DNA of 43,228 nucleotides. Origin: Candidatus Chloroploca sp. Khr17. Lineage in GTDB: Bacteria; Chloroflexota; Chloroflexia; Chloroflexales; Chloroflexaceae. The stretch lies in assembly GCF_004138165.1 (NCBI RefSeq), contig NZ_RYFF01000044.1, forward strand, positions 1 through 43,228, in the 5' to 3' direction. Below are positions 1-9,216 of this stretch, piece after piece; the stretch's first letter is position 1; every line of letters begins with the position of its first letter. The notes below the pieces were generated by a model, which did no database searches, was not told the origin of the DNA, and saw nothing but the letters and a program-made list of their open reading frames with translations. Both the position numbers and the translations under genes were made by a program.

Positions 1-7
1 CCGCCGA

Positions 8-84
8 CCACGAATACTGATTACGAAGAAACGAATATGGGCTGCTCCATGCGCTCTTCGTTTCTTCGTGGCCCCAATTCGTGG
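8..84. repeat. Imperfect inverted repeat at left edge
   Basis: Two 28-base arms at 8-35 and 57-84 face each other around a 21-base loop. Both arms start or end with CCACGAAT and share ACGAAGAAACGAA; about six bases in the middle of the arm do not pair. It lies just past the stop of the SGNH hydrolase gene, so it could fold in the 3' end of that transcript, but there is no T-run. Such CACGAAT-rich units look like dispersed intergenic repeats rather than a gene. Confidence 0.6.
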
Positions 85-118
85 ACGGCTGACGACGCCA
101 GAAAACTTATTTCACAGC

Positions 119-934
119 CTACTCAAACCCCGAGGCAAGCCAGGCTGTTTCGGCGAGCCGGGCCTGGCCGCGGGCGCTCAGGTGAAAGTAGTCAACCGGC
201 GACACATCGGCGGCAGTCAACTCGCTCGCAAAGACAGCCCCGTTATCGTAGCGACACCGGGGCGTGCTCGCGCAGACCTCGCCGAGCACCGTGTTGTACT
301 CGGCGATGCGCTGGCGCACCCGCTCGCGCCGGGCGACATCTTCGGCGGCCTCCGAGCGCGGCTCGGCCAGGGCCGACGGGCAGATGGCAAAGGTCTCCCA
401 CACCAGGAGGGCACGACGGTCATTGCGAAAGAGGGGCAGCAAACGAGTCGGATCAGGGATGCTCATCACCAGGATGCTCGTCGCGGGCGACTGCTCGCCG
501 AGTTGCGCGAGCGCCGTGGCGAACTGGGTGCGAAAGGTCTCGACGGGCGTCATCGCCGCTTCGCTGGAGGCACAGGCATCATTGCCGCCCATCATCACCG
601 TCACATACTCGACCTCCAGGGCTGACGCAATGGACAACTGGGTTGGCAGATCGGCCATGCGTGCTCCCACGCGGGCCAGGTTATAGACATTGCCAGCCAG
701 GGCCGGGTTGCGGGTGGCCAGGCGGAGCGCCACGCTATTCACGGAAGGATGGCCGCCGGTTGCCCAGGCATAGGCCGTATTATCGCCAAAATAACGCGGC
801 CCCGCCCCAAAGCCCTGGCTCAACGAATCGCCCGTTGCGGCAAGTGAATTGGGGAGTTGCGTTTGCGCCTGTACCGCAACCGGAAGTTGCGCCAGGATGA
901 CAAAGACAATGATGATTAAGAAAAATCGAGACAA
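119..934 (-). CDS. Secreted SGNH/GDSL-family hydrolase
   Basis: A 271-aa exported esterase or lipase-like hydrolase. Residues 1-23 form a signal peptide with a hydrophobic core and a likely cut after VQA. The SGNH blocks are all present: GDSLSQG at 35-41 (nucleophile Ser37), a block II glycine at 90, GGND at 116-119 (Asn118), and DYFHLS at 248-253 giving the Asp248/His251 pair. The start is a TTG codon preceded by GGAGG at a 7-base spacing; no ATG fits as well. Such enzymes remove acyl or acetyl groups from sugars or lipids; lying at the end of a run of glycan-assembly genes, it may deacylate a surface polymer, but the substrate is a guess. It has its own promoter, so it need not be co-transcribed with the upstream glycosyltransferase. 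Confidence 0.87.
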   Translation of the reverse strand: MSRFFLIIIVFVILAQLPVAVQAQTQLPNSLAATGDSLSQGFGAGPRYFGDNTAYAWATGGHPSVNSVALRLATRNPALAGNVYNLARVGARMADLPTQLSIASALEVEYVTVMMGGNDACASSEAAMTPVETFRTQFATALAQLGEQSPATSILVMSIPDPTRLLPLFRNDRRALLVWETFAICPSALAEPRSEAAEDVARRERVRQRIAEYNTVLGEVCASTPRCRYDNGAVFASELTAADVSPVDYFHLSARGQARLAETAWLASGFE

Positions 935-948
935 AAGAGAGCCTCCTT

Positions 949-977
949 ATCATACTATGTACGCCGTGCTGTGTCAG
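949..977 (-). promoter_or_regulatory. Sigma-70-type promoter of the SGNH hydrolase gene
   Basis: Read on the minus strand, CTGACA (972-977) and TATGAT (949-954) are separated by exactly 17 bases. The ribosome-binding site AAGGAGG follows directly, so the leader would be short. This is one of the best promoter matches in the window. Confidence 0.6.
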
Positions 978-1005
978 CAGTGTGTCAACGAAGTTTTCCG
1001 ACCTT

Positions 1006-1086
1006 CCGCCCCCCACCCAACCTCCCCCGCTGGGGGGAGGCGTCCGGCTCCCTCCCCCAGCGGGGGAGGGCTGGGGAGGGGGCAAC
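1006..1086. repeat. G/C-run dispersed repeat, copy A
   Basis: An approximately 80-base repeat made of alternating C-runs and G-runs, nearly identical to the copy at 15727-15814 in the same orientation. The right end (1062-1082) has four G-runs of 5, 3, 4 and 5 separated by 1-2 bases, which is a canonical G-quadruplex pattern on the plus strand. The copy is itself flanked by a short inverted pair GAAGTTTTC / GAAAACTTC. It lies between the SGNH hydrolase promoter and the end of the GT4 gene. Confidence 0.8.
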
Positions 1087-1128
1087 ATGAGGATCGTACA
1101 ACATCAGAAAACTTCTTTCCCAGACGAG

Positions 1129-2238
1129 TCAGATCTTCCGATAGACGTCCTCGACGCGATCCGTCACGGCCGACCAGGCAAACTGGGCGGCCCAGGCCGG
1201 GGCTGCGGCGGCCATCGCCGTGCGGCGTGCCGGGTCGTCGAGCAGGCTCTGCACGGCGACGGCGAGTGCCTCGGGGTTGCGAGGGGTGACGAGCAAACCG
1301 GTGCGGCCTTCGTCCACCACTTCGGGAAAGCCCCCGAAACGCGAGGCGACCACAGGCAACCCGCACGCCTGCGCTTCGACCAGACCAATGCCAAAGGTCT
1401 CGCTGGCGTGACTGGTTGCCACCAGTAGATCGACGCTGCGGTAGAGTTGCGGCAAGGTCTGGCGTTCGAGGGCACCGAGAAAATGGACGCGGACCTGGAG
1501 CTTCAGTTCGTGGGCCAGATGTTCGAGCGCCTGGCGTTCTTCGCCGTCGCCGGCGATCAGCAGATGGGCCGTGGGCATCTGCGCGAGCGCACGGATGGCA
1601 GTGGCGACGCCTTTCCAGGGTTGCAGGCGCCCGACAAAGAGCAGCAGCGCTGCCCCGTTTGGAATGCCGAGGCGCTCGCGGAGCGCGGGATCGGCTGGCC
1701 CTGGCTGAAAGAGGTTCAGGTCAATGCCGTTGAAGATCACCTCGGGCATCTGGGCGTACCGACGAGCCACTGTTTTGGCATTGAAGTGCGAACACGAGAC
1801 CGCCCCGTCGAGGTGACGGGCGAGCAGCCGGTCGCCGCGATAGAAATCTTCGCCGTGACAGCCAAGCAAGACCCTGGCGCCGCTGAAGTGGCGGGCGAGC
1901 AGGGCTGGTCCCATGTCGTACGGTTTCTGCAGGTGAATGATATCGTAGCCGCCTCGGATCAGTTCGGGCAACGCGGCCACGGCCATGCTCAACCGCTCGA
2001 GCAACTTCGCCTCGGCATAGGCCCGTCGCAAAGGCGGCAAGGCCTGAAACCAGGCGCGGGGCACAAAAGGAAAGGTCAGCACGCGCACCCCCGGCGCAGG
2101 CTCGCGGCGTGTGCCGACGCCGCCAATGATCGTCACCGCGTGCCCGCGCTGCGCCAATTCGCGGGCAAGATCCCAGACAAAGCTCTCGACCCCACCAAAC
2201 TTGGTTGTCGTGGTTAAATTATAGAGCGCAATTCGCAT
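1129..2238 (-). CDS. Glycosyltransferase family 4 (GT-B fold)
   Basis: A 369-aa cytoplasmic, retaining GT-B glycosyltransferase that should move a sugar from a nucleotide-sugar donor to a glycan or lipid acceptor. Seen in the sequence: the N-terminal acceptor domain with the GGVE loop (residues 15-18), the inter-domain NGIDLNLF (170-177), the donor-domain start FVGRLQPWKG (201-210), and the EX7E motif of family 4 (Glu280 and Glu288 in ETFGIGLVE), followed by GLPVVAS and GGFPEVV. The length is normal for the family. ATG start, three bases after the stop of the upstream membrane protein, so the two are almost certainly in one operon. Donor and acceptor cannot be told from sequence. Confidence 0.93.
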   Translation of the reverse strand: MRIALYNLTTTTKFGGVESFVWDLARELAQRGHAVTIIGGVGTRREPAPGVRVLTFPFVPRAWFQALPPLRRAYAEAKLLERLSMAVAALPELIRGGYDIIHLQKPYDMGPALLARHFSGARVLLGCHGEDFYRGDRLLARHLDGAVSCSHFNAKTVARRYAQMPEVIFNGIDLNLFQPGPADPALRERLGIPNGAALLLFVGRLQPWKGVATAIRALAQMPTAHLLIAGDGEERQALEHLAHELKLQVRVHFLGALERQTLPQLYRSVDLLVATSHASETFGIGLVEAQACGLPVVASRFGGFPEVVDEGRTGLLVTPRNPEALAVAVQSLLDDPARRTAMAAAAPAWAAQFAWSAVTDRVEDVYRKI

Positions 2239-2241
2239 TGT

Positions 2242-4545
2242 TTACCACGCTGTATTCAAGAGCATTTTGATCACGGCACCCTGAGCAAAAAAGAGCAATG
2301 GAAAGAGCCATGCTCGCCATTGGCGTTGACGGGCATCGCCTTGCAGGGCATAGTGGGCCAGCACGACCGCCAGCAACGGATAGGTAAAGCCCCAGATCCG
2401 CTCGACTTCGCGGTTGAAGAGCCCGCCGACCCACATGCCAAGCACACAAAACGCTGTGCTGAGCAAGACCAGATCGAACGGGTTAAGCGGCTCGCGCCCC
2501 TGCAGCCGTCGGCTGCCCGCGATGATCAGCGCCGCAAAAGCCCCCATGCCCCACGGGGCCAGGTACCAGAAATAGGGGCCGATGTTTGCTCCAAGATACT
2601 TGACATAAAAAGCAAAGTTTGACGGCAAGAACGCCTGATCAACGGAGCCTTCGATCAACTGTTTGCCGACCACGGGCGCATTGATCGCCGTCGCCTCACG
2701 GGAAGCTTCGATGATGTTAAAACCTGAGACGAGGTAGATCAACAGGTAAAAACTGACGAGCACCACGCCGGCGAGCACACTCTGGCGGAGCATATGCCGC
2801 ACAAGTGGCCCAAGGGAGGGTCGCCCTTCGGCGTGCCAGGCGCGTATCAGGCTCAGGATCACCGCAGCGACGCCGAAAAAGAAGATCTGCGTTGCGACAT
2901 ACGAGAAGAAGACCCCGAGCGCCGCAAAGGCACCGGCCAGCAGCGCCGTCCACGGCTTTGCGCTGCGATCCAGGGCCACAAAGAAGGCCACCGCCGTCAA
3001 TGCATTCAGCGCATTGAAGACGCCGTCCATCGAGGTGACGCTGTAGACAAGGTGGCCTGGCATGGCTACAAAGATCGCCCCTGCGACCAGCGCCAGCCGT
3101 GGCCCCCCGAGCTTCCAGCCAAGCCAGAGCGCCGCAGCGGCGCTCAGCGCACTCAAGATGATCGCCAGCCAGCTCGTTGCCACCGCACCTGGCCCGAAGA
3201 TCTGCTCGACTCCCCAGAGCAACAGCACGCTCCCTGGGGGATGGTTGCTATTGTGGAGCGCCATGTCCGGCGCTTCTTCCACATAACGCCCGAGAAAGCC
3301 GATTGGATCACCGGCGACCCGCCAGGTATCCTGCTGATAGTCGTACTCGCTGTCGCGAAAGACCTCATAGAGCGAGTCGTGCCCGAGCACCGTCACTTCG
3401 AGGGCAACGGGTACCAGCACGGCCCCCAGCATCACCAGCGCTGCCCCGAGGCGGGCGGTCCGTGCGCCTTGCAGCGACAGGCGCATCACCAGCCAGAGCC
3501 AGCCAACAAAGAAGAGCGTCGGCAGGATCACCAGCCATGTCCAGTAGGGCTCGGGATAGACGCCGGCCTTGAGCGGCCAGACGCTATGGTGCCCATTGGC
3601 ACGTTGCACCAGATTGATGCCCCCCACCAGCATGATGCTCCAGAACGCCATGCCAAGCAGATCGCGTTGCAGCAGACTCAGCGTTGGTTTGGCACCAGTG
3701 ATGCTGCGCACACCAAGCAACCCGGCGACAGCCCCAGCCAGCCCCAGGGCTACTGGCACTTGCATGCGTACGACGCCCGGCCCGGCAGGGACAAGCCCGG
3801 TTGCCACGGCCATGCCATAGGCAACGATACCACCAGCGACGATCACCCCGGCGACCCAGGCAGGCGTTCGTAACAAGTGCATCAGCCAGAACGCGGCAAA
3901 AGCGAGCGCCAGATTGACGATGATCTGGCTGACAGCAGGCATCACCGGCCCTGCCATTGGCAGATGGATGCCCGTAAAGCTAAAAAACTGTACGCCCAGG
4001 GCACGGTTATTGTTTGGATCCAGGACAGTCGGACTCTCGATGGTCAGGCAGAGATCCGCGCCCGCTTGCTGGTCGCCGCCGGTGAGCAGCGTATAGTGGC
4101 GGGACTGGGGCGGCAGCGCAATCGTTACGCCAGGGCCAGTGCCGGGCCGCAGCGTCGCCGTTGCGATCCCCAGGGGCAACGCATACGCCCCCGAGATCTG
4201 CGTTGTGACCAGACTCCGCGCTGCGCTGCCAGCATGGGGCACACAGGCCTCACCGGCACCATCGGTCCAGCGAAACACACCCGCCTCGCTCTCCTCAAGG
4301 TTCTGGATGCCATTGTAGAACCCTGGCGTACTTGAGATCGCCGGAATGCGCATGGGCGTATCGGTCTGAAAGCCAGCCCACGAAAGCAAGATCACCAGGG
4401 CAACCAGGCCAGCCTGGATCAGCAGGGTCGCCAGATTGACGCGTAGCTTGCCTTTGGCGACAGACTGCGTCTGGCCCGACTCGCTTGCTTCGTTGCCTGC
4501 AGGATCGGTGTGCGGCGGGCGGCGCTTCTCAGAAAGAGACTGCAT
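2242..4545 (-). CDS. Many-pass membrane GT-C glycosyltransferase-like protein with N-terminal beta domain
   Basis: A 767-aa integral membrane protein. Residues 1-35 are polar and cytoplasmic; a first membrane helix lies at about 41-58; about 65-190 is an extracytoplasmic beta-rich domain with the pattern GFY...FRWT; then a dozen or so hydrophobic segments. The loop motif HNSNHPPGS (431-439), preceded by acidic residues, is like the HPP loops of GT39/GT-C enzymes that use polyprenyl-phosphate sugars. I infer a polyprenol-dependent glycosyltransferase acting outside the membrane; no activity is proven. Its ATG touches the stop of the upstream gene (TAA then ATG) and its own stop is 3 bases before the GT4 gene, so these three form one operon. 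Confidence 0.78.
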   Translation of the reverse strand: MQSLSEKRRPPHTDPAGNEASESGQTQSVAKGKLRVNLATLLIQAGLVALVILLSWAGFQTDTPMRIPAISSTPGFYNGIQNLEESEAGVFRWTDGAGEACVPHAGSAARSLVTTQISGAYALPLGIATATLRPGTGPGVTIALPPQSRHYTLLTGGDQQAGADLCLTIESPTVLDPNNNRALGVQFFSFTGIHLPMAGPVMPAVSQIIVNLALAFAAFWLMHLLRTPAWVAGVIVAGGIVAYGMAVATGLVPAGPGVVRMQVPVALGLAGAVAGLLGVRSITGAKPTLSLLQRDLLGMAFWSIMLVGGINLVQRANGHHSVWPLKAGVYPEPYWTWLVILPTLFFVGWLWLVMRLSLQGARTARLGAALVMLGAVLVPVALEVTVLGHDSLYEVFRDSEYDYQQDTWRVAGDPIGFLGRYVEEAPDMALHNSNHPPGSVLLLWGVEQIFGPGAVATSWLAIILSALSAAAALWLGWKLGGPRLALVAGAIFVAMPGHLVYSVTSMDGVFNALNALTAVAFFVALDRSAKPWTALLAGAFAALGVFFSYVATQIFFFGVAAVILSLIRAWHAEGRPSLGPLVRHMLRQSVLAGVVLVSFYLLIYLVSGFNIIEASREATAINAPVVGKQLIEGSVDQAFLPSNFAFYVKYLGANIGPYFWYLAPWGMGAFAALIIAGSRRLQGREPLNPFDLVLLSTAFCVLGMWVGGLFNREVERIWGFTYPLLAVVLAHYALQGDARQRQWRAWLFPLLFFAQGAVIKMLLNTAW

Positions 4546-6744
4546 TTATGGCATACTCCTGAACATCAGATCAACCTCTTCTGCCTGAAGTGCTCCGCTC
4601 GTCGTACTACGCAACACAACCTCAGTCTTGCCTGCCTCAAGGTCAAGGTCTACCTGCACCATCTGGCGACCCGCTTCGAGCGGGATCGTCGTGAGCGTCG
4701 TTGCGCCAATGGCAACCTGGAGACTCTCGGCGGCAGGTGCGGTCAGGGTCATGGTCAGCGTTACCTGGCGCGGTTTGGCACTATAGATCACGATAGTCGC
4801 AGCATCCGCTTGCATTGTCCGCACAATCTGCGCATCGTGTACCTCAGGTGCCTGCCAACCCTCACCGATGCCAAGAAAGGGCAGCGGATCGCTCGGTGGC
4901 ACAACGCGATAGGTCAGGACGGAGCCTGCAGGTTCTTGATCGCCCAGCGTGAACGAACGCAGCAACCCCGAGGCATAGCGTGCATCAGAGGCAATCACTG
5001 ATGAGGCTTCACGCCGCGGATCTATGCCGTTTGCTGCTGCCAGCGCTACTTCTTGCAGCGGGGCAAAGCGTGTTGCGCCGCCCGCCGAATGGATCATGAC
5101 ATACCGAATCTCAAAGTAGTCAAAGAGGCTCGCCGCAATCGTCGGCATATCTTGCGCAATGATATCTGGGGCAGGCTCGGCATAGGCGAACATCCGGATC
5201 AGTGGCAACTCATCAAGGATGGTATACGGCATCCGCCGCGATGTATAGCCCCCGACCAGCGGTTTTTCGTGGATGACTTGGTAGAGCATGTAAAACGGGC
5301 TGGTTGTATAGTAAAACGGGGCTTCAAGAATTGCAAAGTCGTCGGGATCAGCGGCCAGTTCGTGATAGATGCTGGGAATATAGATGCCAACGAGCGGAAA
5401 GGGCACCGTCAGATTATCGATCACCAGCAGCACGATTAGGGCCGGGATCAAAATCCACGCTGCGATCCCTGCCCGTCGTTGACCATTGCGCGGTCCGCTG
5501 CTTGTCGTCGTTGTGCCGTGCCTGCCGGTCAAGAGCCAGAGCGTGCCATAGGCGGCGAGCATCGCCAACGCCAGCATTGCCAGCGCCATAAAGCGCATTG
5601 GATAGCGAAAAATACCCACCAACGGCAACTCAAAGAGCAACGCACTCGGCAGCGGCACCCCGCTATTCCAGCCTGCAACCTGGAAGACCGGCCCCATCGC
5701 CAGGGCAATAAAAACTACCAGGCTCACCAACCAGAAACGGCTCTCACGCCCGCGCAGCCCCAACAGCGCCAGAATCAACGCGATCATCCCCAGATAGGCG
5801 GTCTTATTCTGGATATGGGTCTCGGCTTTGTACACCTGGGCTTGCTCGGCGAAGGTGCCCCAGACCGGGTGGATCTGGCTGGGAATGACGAGGTCGGCCA
5901 GGTCGACGGACTGTTCACGGCGAAAATCGGGGCCGCCTTCGGTCGCGGCAGTCGGCGTGACCGCAGCAGTGCGGGCCGTCGCGATGATCAGGGGCGAGGT
6001 CAGCACCAGTGCAACAACCACTGCCCCGACGATAGGGAGGATCGTACTGATCCGGCCCATAACGCCGCTGGCTCTGGACTGAGCTTGCATCTGGCTGGTA
6101 CCTGGGGCAAAGAGCATCCAGAGCGCGTACCAACCGGCCCAGATCAGGGCAAAGAGAAAATATTGCCAATCGGCGAGCATATTCAGCGCCAGCGCTGCTC
6201 CGGCCAACACGATCATCGCCAGGGTTGGCCTGCGATAGGCATAGCGTAGCGTCAACACCGCCAGCGGCAACGGCCATGCCGCCGTCATATGCGTATGCCC
6301 ACCGAGCACCTGCGCAAGCAGATAGCCACTCGTGGCAAAAACAACCCCGCCAATCAGCGCTGCCCGGCGATCTGCTGTGACATCTATAGCCAGCAGATAC
6401 GCAAAAAAACCACTTAGCGTGAGATTGAGCAGGATGGCAAAATTATAGGCCGCCGTCAAACCAAAGAAAAAATGCACTGGCAAGCTGGTCAGAAAATTGA
6501 TCGGATTCAATGTTTGCAAGAGCAGGCTCGTGCCTTGCGGATGGTAGAGCATCGGGGTGAAATAGGGATTGACCCCTTCGATCATGGCGGTACGCAACCA
6601 CCACATATTCCACATATTCTGCCAGCTATCAAATGCGTTGCCTGGCACAGCGGCGGTGAGATAGGCCGCAAGGGGCCAGGTAAGCAGGACCGCCAGCCCT
6701 GCATAGAGCGCAAAAGCGACAAGATGAAAGATCAAGCGACGCAT
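4546..6744 (-). CDS. YfhO/GT-C-like membrane protein with C-terminal beta module (paralogue 1)
   Basis: A 732-aa membrane protein with about 12 hydrophobic segments. Near the N-terminus it has the loop motif DSWQNMWNMWW, then YHPQG and LNPINF, shared with the paralogues at 6981-9029 and 11917-14025. This is typical of YfhO-like GT-C proteins of unknown exact reaction. The last 111 residues, beginning PFLGIGEGW at 622, form a soluble beta-rich domain, probably extracytoplasmic. The start ATG has AGGAG six bases upstream. The gene abuts the next one downstream. The likely role is sugar transfer or flipping-linked modification in surface glycan synthesis; this is inference from family and neighbours. 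Confidence 0.75.
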   Translation of the reverse strand: MRRLIFHLVAFALYAGLAVLLTWPLAAYLTAAVPGNAFDSWQNMWNMWWLRTAMIEGVNPYFTPMLYHPQGTSLLLQTLNPINFLTSLPVHFFFGLTAAYNFAILLNLTLSGFFAYLLAIDVTADRRAALIGGVVFATSGYLLAQVLGGHTHMTAAWPLPLAVLTLRYAYRRPTLAMIVLAGAALALNMLADWQYFLFALIWAGWYALWMLFAPGTSQMQAQSRASGVMGRISTILPIVGAVVVALVLTSPLIIATARTAAVTPTAATEGGPDFRREQSVDLADLVIPSQIHPVWGTFAEQAQVYKAETHIQNKTAYLGMIALILALLGLRGRESRFWLVSLVVFIALAMGPVFQVAGWNSGVPLPSALLFELPLVGIFRYPMRFMALAMLALAMLAAYGTLWLLTGRHGTTTTSSGPRNGQRRAGIAAWILIPALIVLLVIDNLTVPFPLVGIYIPSIYHELAADPDDFAILEAPFYYTTSPFYMLYQVIHEKPLVGGYTSRRMPYTILDELPLIRMFAYAEPAPDIIAQDMPTIAASLFDYFEIRYVMIHSAGGATRFAPLQEVALAAANGIDPRREASSVIASDARYASGLLRSFTLGDQEPAGSVLTYRVVPPSDPLPFLGIGEGWQAPEVHDAQIVRTMQADAATIVIYSAKPRQVTLTMTLTAPAAESLQVAIGATTLTTIPLEAGRQMVQVDLDLEAGKTEVVLRSTTSGALQAEEVDLMFRSMP

Positions 6745-6776
6745 GCGTTGCTCCTATAACCTGTGAATTACCCTAA

Positions 6777-6895
6777 GAGGCTGTCTGAAAAGGGTGTCAG
6801 CATCGTTCCCCACCACGTGGTGTGCCCTTGGAGTGCCGGCTTTAGCCGGCTAAAGCCGGCACTCCGAACCAACTCGTCGACTTTTCAGACAGCCG
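6777..6895 (+). mobile_element. MITE-like element A, copy 1
   Basis: A 119-base non-coding element with inverted ends GGCTGTCTGAAAAG (6779-6792) and its complement (6881-6894), flanked on both sides by CTAA (6773-6776 and 6896-6899), a 4-base target duplication. Inside are a perfect 36-base palindrome (6830-6865) and CACCACGTGGTG. A second copy in opposite orientation at 26856-26974 differs at only about eight places and has the same CTAA duplication. A CTAA (YTAR) duplication is what IS5-group transposases make, so an IS5-like enzyme elsewhere probably moves it. Confidence 0.85.
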
Positions 6896-6922
6896 CTAAC
6901 AGGTAGCGCACCTACGCTAAAA

Positions 6923-6983
6923 ACTTTGCGCCTTTGCGCCTTTGCGTCAAAACACCCGCCTTATTTGCAAGGTAGTGCTCCTA
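6923..6983 (-). repeat. CTTTGCG repeat with GCAAGGTAGTG tail, copy 1
   Basis: Begins with three units of the type CTTTGCGC followed by GTCAAAA, then a short spacer and the tail GCAAGGTAGTG...CCTA. The same head and tail are found at 41794-41856 and, diverged, at 39841-39893. The end of this copy supplies the TAG stop codon of the membrane protein gene 6981-9029. Confidence 0.6.
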
Positions 6984-9029
6984 AAACAGTTCTATCCGTC
7001 GCACGGTCAACGACTGCTCACTCTCCAACAGCAGATGAGTCTCGCCGGGGACGATCCGCAGCGGGATGCGTAGTAGTTGGACTCCAGGTTTTAAACTGAT
7101 CTGCTGCATACTATCTCCACCCAGGGTCAGGCGTAATGTGCCTGCTACCGGGCTGATGACGTCCATTTCAAGCACAACCTCGTGGGGCGCACTGCTATAG
7201 ACGATCAAAGAGGCCTGCTCGTGAAATTGGCGCTCTACGCTGGTCGTGCCAACTAGGTCGCTCCATCCTTCGCCAAGCCCGAGAAAGGGCACAGGGTTTG
7301 CCGGTTCGGCGAGGTGATACCGCAAAAATGAACTGCCCGGGATCTCAATCTGCTCAGGTGGTCCGTCGCTCGCGGCCTGGGCCACACGCACCAGGGTATT
7401 GTAACGCAATGCGCCACCTTCGCCGTGCAGCATCAGGTAGCGCACGTCAAAATAACCGAAAACACTTGGGGCAATCGCCGTCGGATCGGCGACGATGATG
7501 TCTGGCTCGGAGCGTGCATAGGCGAACATGCGCAACAGTGGGATCTGTTCAATGGTTGGGTAGGCTGGTTCTCGCGACAGATACCCGCCCATCAGCGGTT
7601 TCTGATGCACGGTCTGGTACAGCATATAGAGCGACCGTGTGCGCCAGTAGACGGGCACATGCATCACGGCGTAGGTCTCGGTATCTTCGCCCATCGCGGC
7701 GATCTGCGCTGGGATATAGACGCCCGTCAGCGGAAACGGCGCGCTCAGGTTCTCGAACACGATCAGCGCAATGAGGCTCGTCGTGATCAATCCCCTACCC
7801 CAGTTTGCCCTCGTTTGCCGCAGCAATACGCACACCCCGAAAGCCGCCGCGATGCTGAGCGCCAGCATCGTCACGCTGATAAACCTGATCGGGTAGCGCA
7901 CGATGTTGAGCAGCGGCAGTTCGGCCAGCAATGCCCCTGGCATCACCAACCCACTTGACCATCCGGCGATCTGCAAGACCGGCCCGAGCGCAAGCATGAT
8001 GAAGAAGGCCGCACTGACGATCCAGAAGCCATTCCGTCCTCGCCAGAGGCCCAATCCCGCCAGAACCAGGGTCACGAACCCGAGATACGCAACCTTGCTC
8101 TGCGTATGAATGGCTGCTTTGTAGCTCTGTAGTTGCGCTGCTGCCTGGCCCCAGAGCGGGTGCAACGGACTCGGTATCACCAGGTCAACCAGGTCGAGTG
8201 CGTGGTCACGTCGAAAGTTGACCCCTCCTTCGCTTACAACCGCCGGTGTCGCCGCGATTTCACGTGCCGTCAGGCTGATGGCAGGGGCGAGCAGGATCAG
8301 CGCCAGGCTGATGCTGATGACGAGCGGCATCACCACGCGTAGCTGCCGCCGCTGCCAGAGCATGACCAGGCTCTGCCAGCCCGCCCAGAGCAGCGCAAAA
8401 AGCGTGTAGTGCCAGTCAGCGAGGGCAGTTATCAGCAACCCCAGGCTCGCGAAGATGATCGTTGCCCTTCCAAGTTGGTCAACCACCCGATAAAACATCA
8501 AAATGGCTAGCGGCAGCGTCCATGCCGCCAGCAGATTGGTATGCGCCCCCATCGCCTGCGATACCAGATACCCACTCGACGCAAAGATGACCCCGCTGAT
8601 CAGCGCGGCCCCGTGCTGCATCTGGCTGCTTGCGCTGGTGTCTGGCTGGTGTGCCAGCACATACCGTGCCAGCGCATAGGTACACAGCCCGCTCAACGTC
8701 AGATTGATCAACACCGCGCTGTTAAACGCCACCACGAGCCCAAAAACAGCCTGAAGAGGCAACGTCAAGAGAAAATTGATCGGTGTCAGTGTATGCAACC
8801 AGAGGCTCGCGCCATCGGGATGAAAAAGCATTGCCGTATACCACGGCACCTGCCTGGTCAACAGCGCCGTCTTGAGCCACCAGAGATTCCAGAGGTGCTG
8901 CCAGCTATCGTAGACCTCGCCAGGAGCAGCCGCGCCAATCAACGCCGTCTGGAACTCACGTGCCAGCGGCCATGTCATCACTACCGCCAGCCCCGCATAG
9001 AGCAGCAACGCTGTCAGCCACCGTACCAT
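6981..9029 (-). CDS. YfhO/GT-C-like membrane protein with C-terminal beta module (paralogue 2)
   Basis: A 682-aa multi-pass membrane protein, clearly paralogous along its whole length to the one at 4546-6744: DSWQHLWNLWW near the N-terminus, FHPDG, LTPINF, and a C-terminal soluble module of 102 residues starting PFLGLGEGW at 581. The start ATG is preceded by AGAGGAG at a suitable distance. About 190 bases with a large hairpin separate it from the flippase gene upstream, and MITE A copy 1 separates it from its paralogue downstream. The pair looks like a gene duplication with later insertion of a MITE. Function as for paralogue 1: probably sugar handling at the outer face of the membrane. Confidence 0.75.
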   Translation of the reverse strand: MVRWLTALLLYAGLAVVMTWPLAREFQTALIGAAAPGEVYDSWQHLWNLWWLKTALLTRQVPWYTAMLFHPDGASLWLHTLTPINFLLTLPLQAVFGLVVAFNSAVLINLTLSGLCTYALARYVLAHQPDTSASSQMQHGAALISGVIFASSGYLVSQAMGAHTNLLAAWTLPLAILMFYRVVDQLGRATIIFASLGLLITALADWHYTLFALLWAGWQSLVMLWQRRQLRVVMPLVISISLALILLAPAISLTAREIAATPAVVSEGGVNFRRDHALDLVDLVIPSPLHPLWGQAAAQLQSYKAAIHTQSKVAYLGFVTLVLAGLGLWRGRNGFWIVSAAFFIMLALGPVLQIAGWSSGLVMPGALLAELPLLNIVRYPIRFISVTMLALSIAAAFGVCVLLRQTRANWGRGLITTSLIALIVFENLSAPFPLTGVYIPAQIAAMGEDTETYAVMHVPVYWRTRSLYMLYQTVHQKPLMGGYLSREPAYPTIEQIPLLRMFAYARSEPDIIVADPTAIAPSVFGYFDVRYLMLHGEGGALRYNTLVRVAQAASDGPPEQIEIPGSSFLRYHLAEPANPVPFLGLGEGWSDLVGTTSVERQFHEQASLIVYSSAPHEVVLEMDVISPVAGTLRLTLGGDSMQQISLKPGVQLLRIPLRIVPGETHLLLESEQSLTVRRIELF

Positions 9030-9090
9030 ACCAGAGACTCCTCTATCGCTCTATGCCTTGGGGTTGATCTGGGTAAGTGTTTACACTTCT

Positions 9091-9154
9091 CCTGGGAGCG
9101 CGGGCGGCTCGCCCGCATCCAGACCCGAGCGGGCGAGCCGCCCGCGCTCCCAGG
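9091..9154. repeat. Long GC-rich hairpin upstream of membrane protein gene
   Basis: Two perfect 26-base arms (9091-9116 and 9129-9154) with a 12-base loop, built of GGGCGGCTCGCCCG-type palindromes. There is no T-run for a classical terminator on the minus strand. A smaller inverted repeat AAGTGTTTACACTT precedes it at 9075-9088. It sits in the gap between the flippase gene and the next membrane protein gene. Confidence 0.75.
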
Positions 9155-9216
9155 GTGGTACGTTCCCCCAAGTCTGAACAGATCCTGATCTGGCAGGGTT
9201 TGCCAGATGAACCCCT

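Noticed and set aside
2794-3873. 359-codon plus-strand open frame
   Set aside because: Antisense to the 767-aa membrane protein; Gln/His/Pro-rich, typical shadow.
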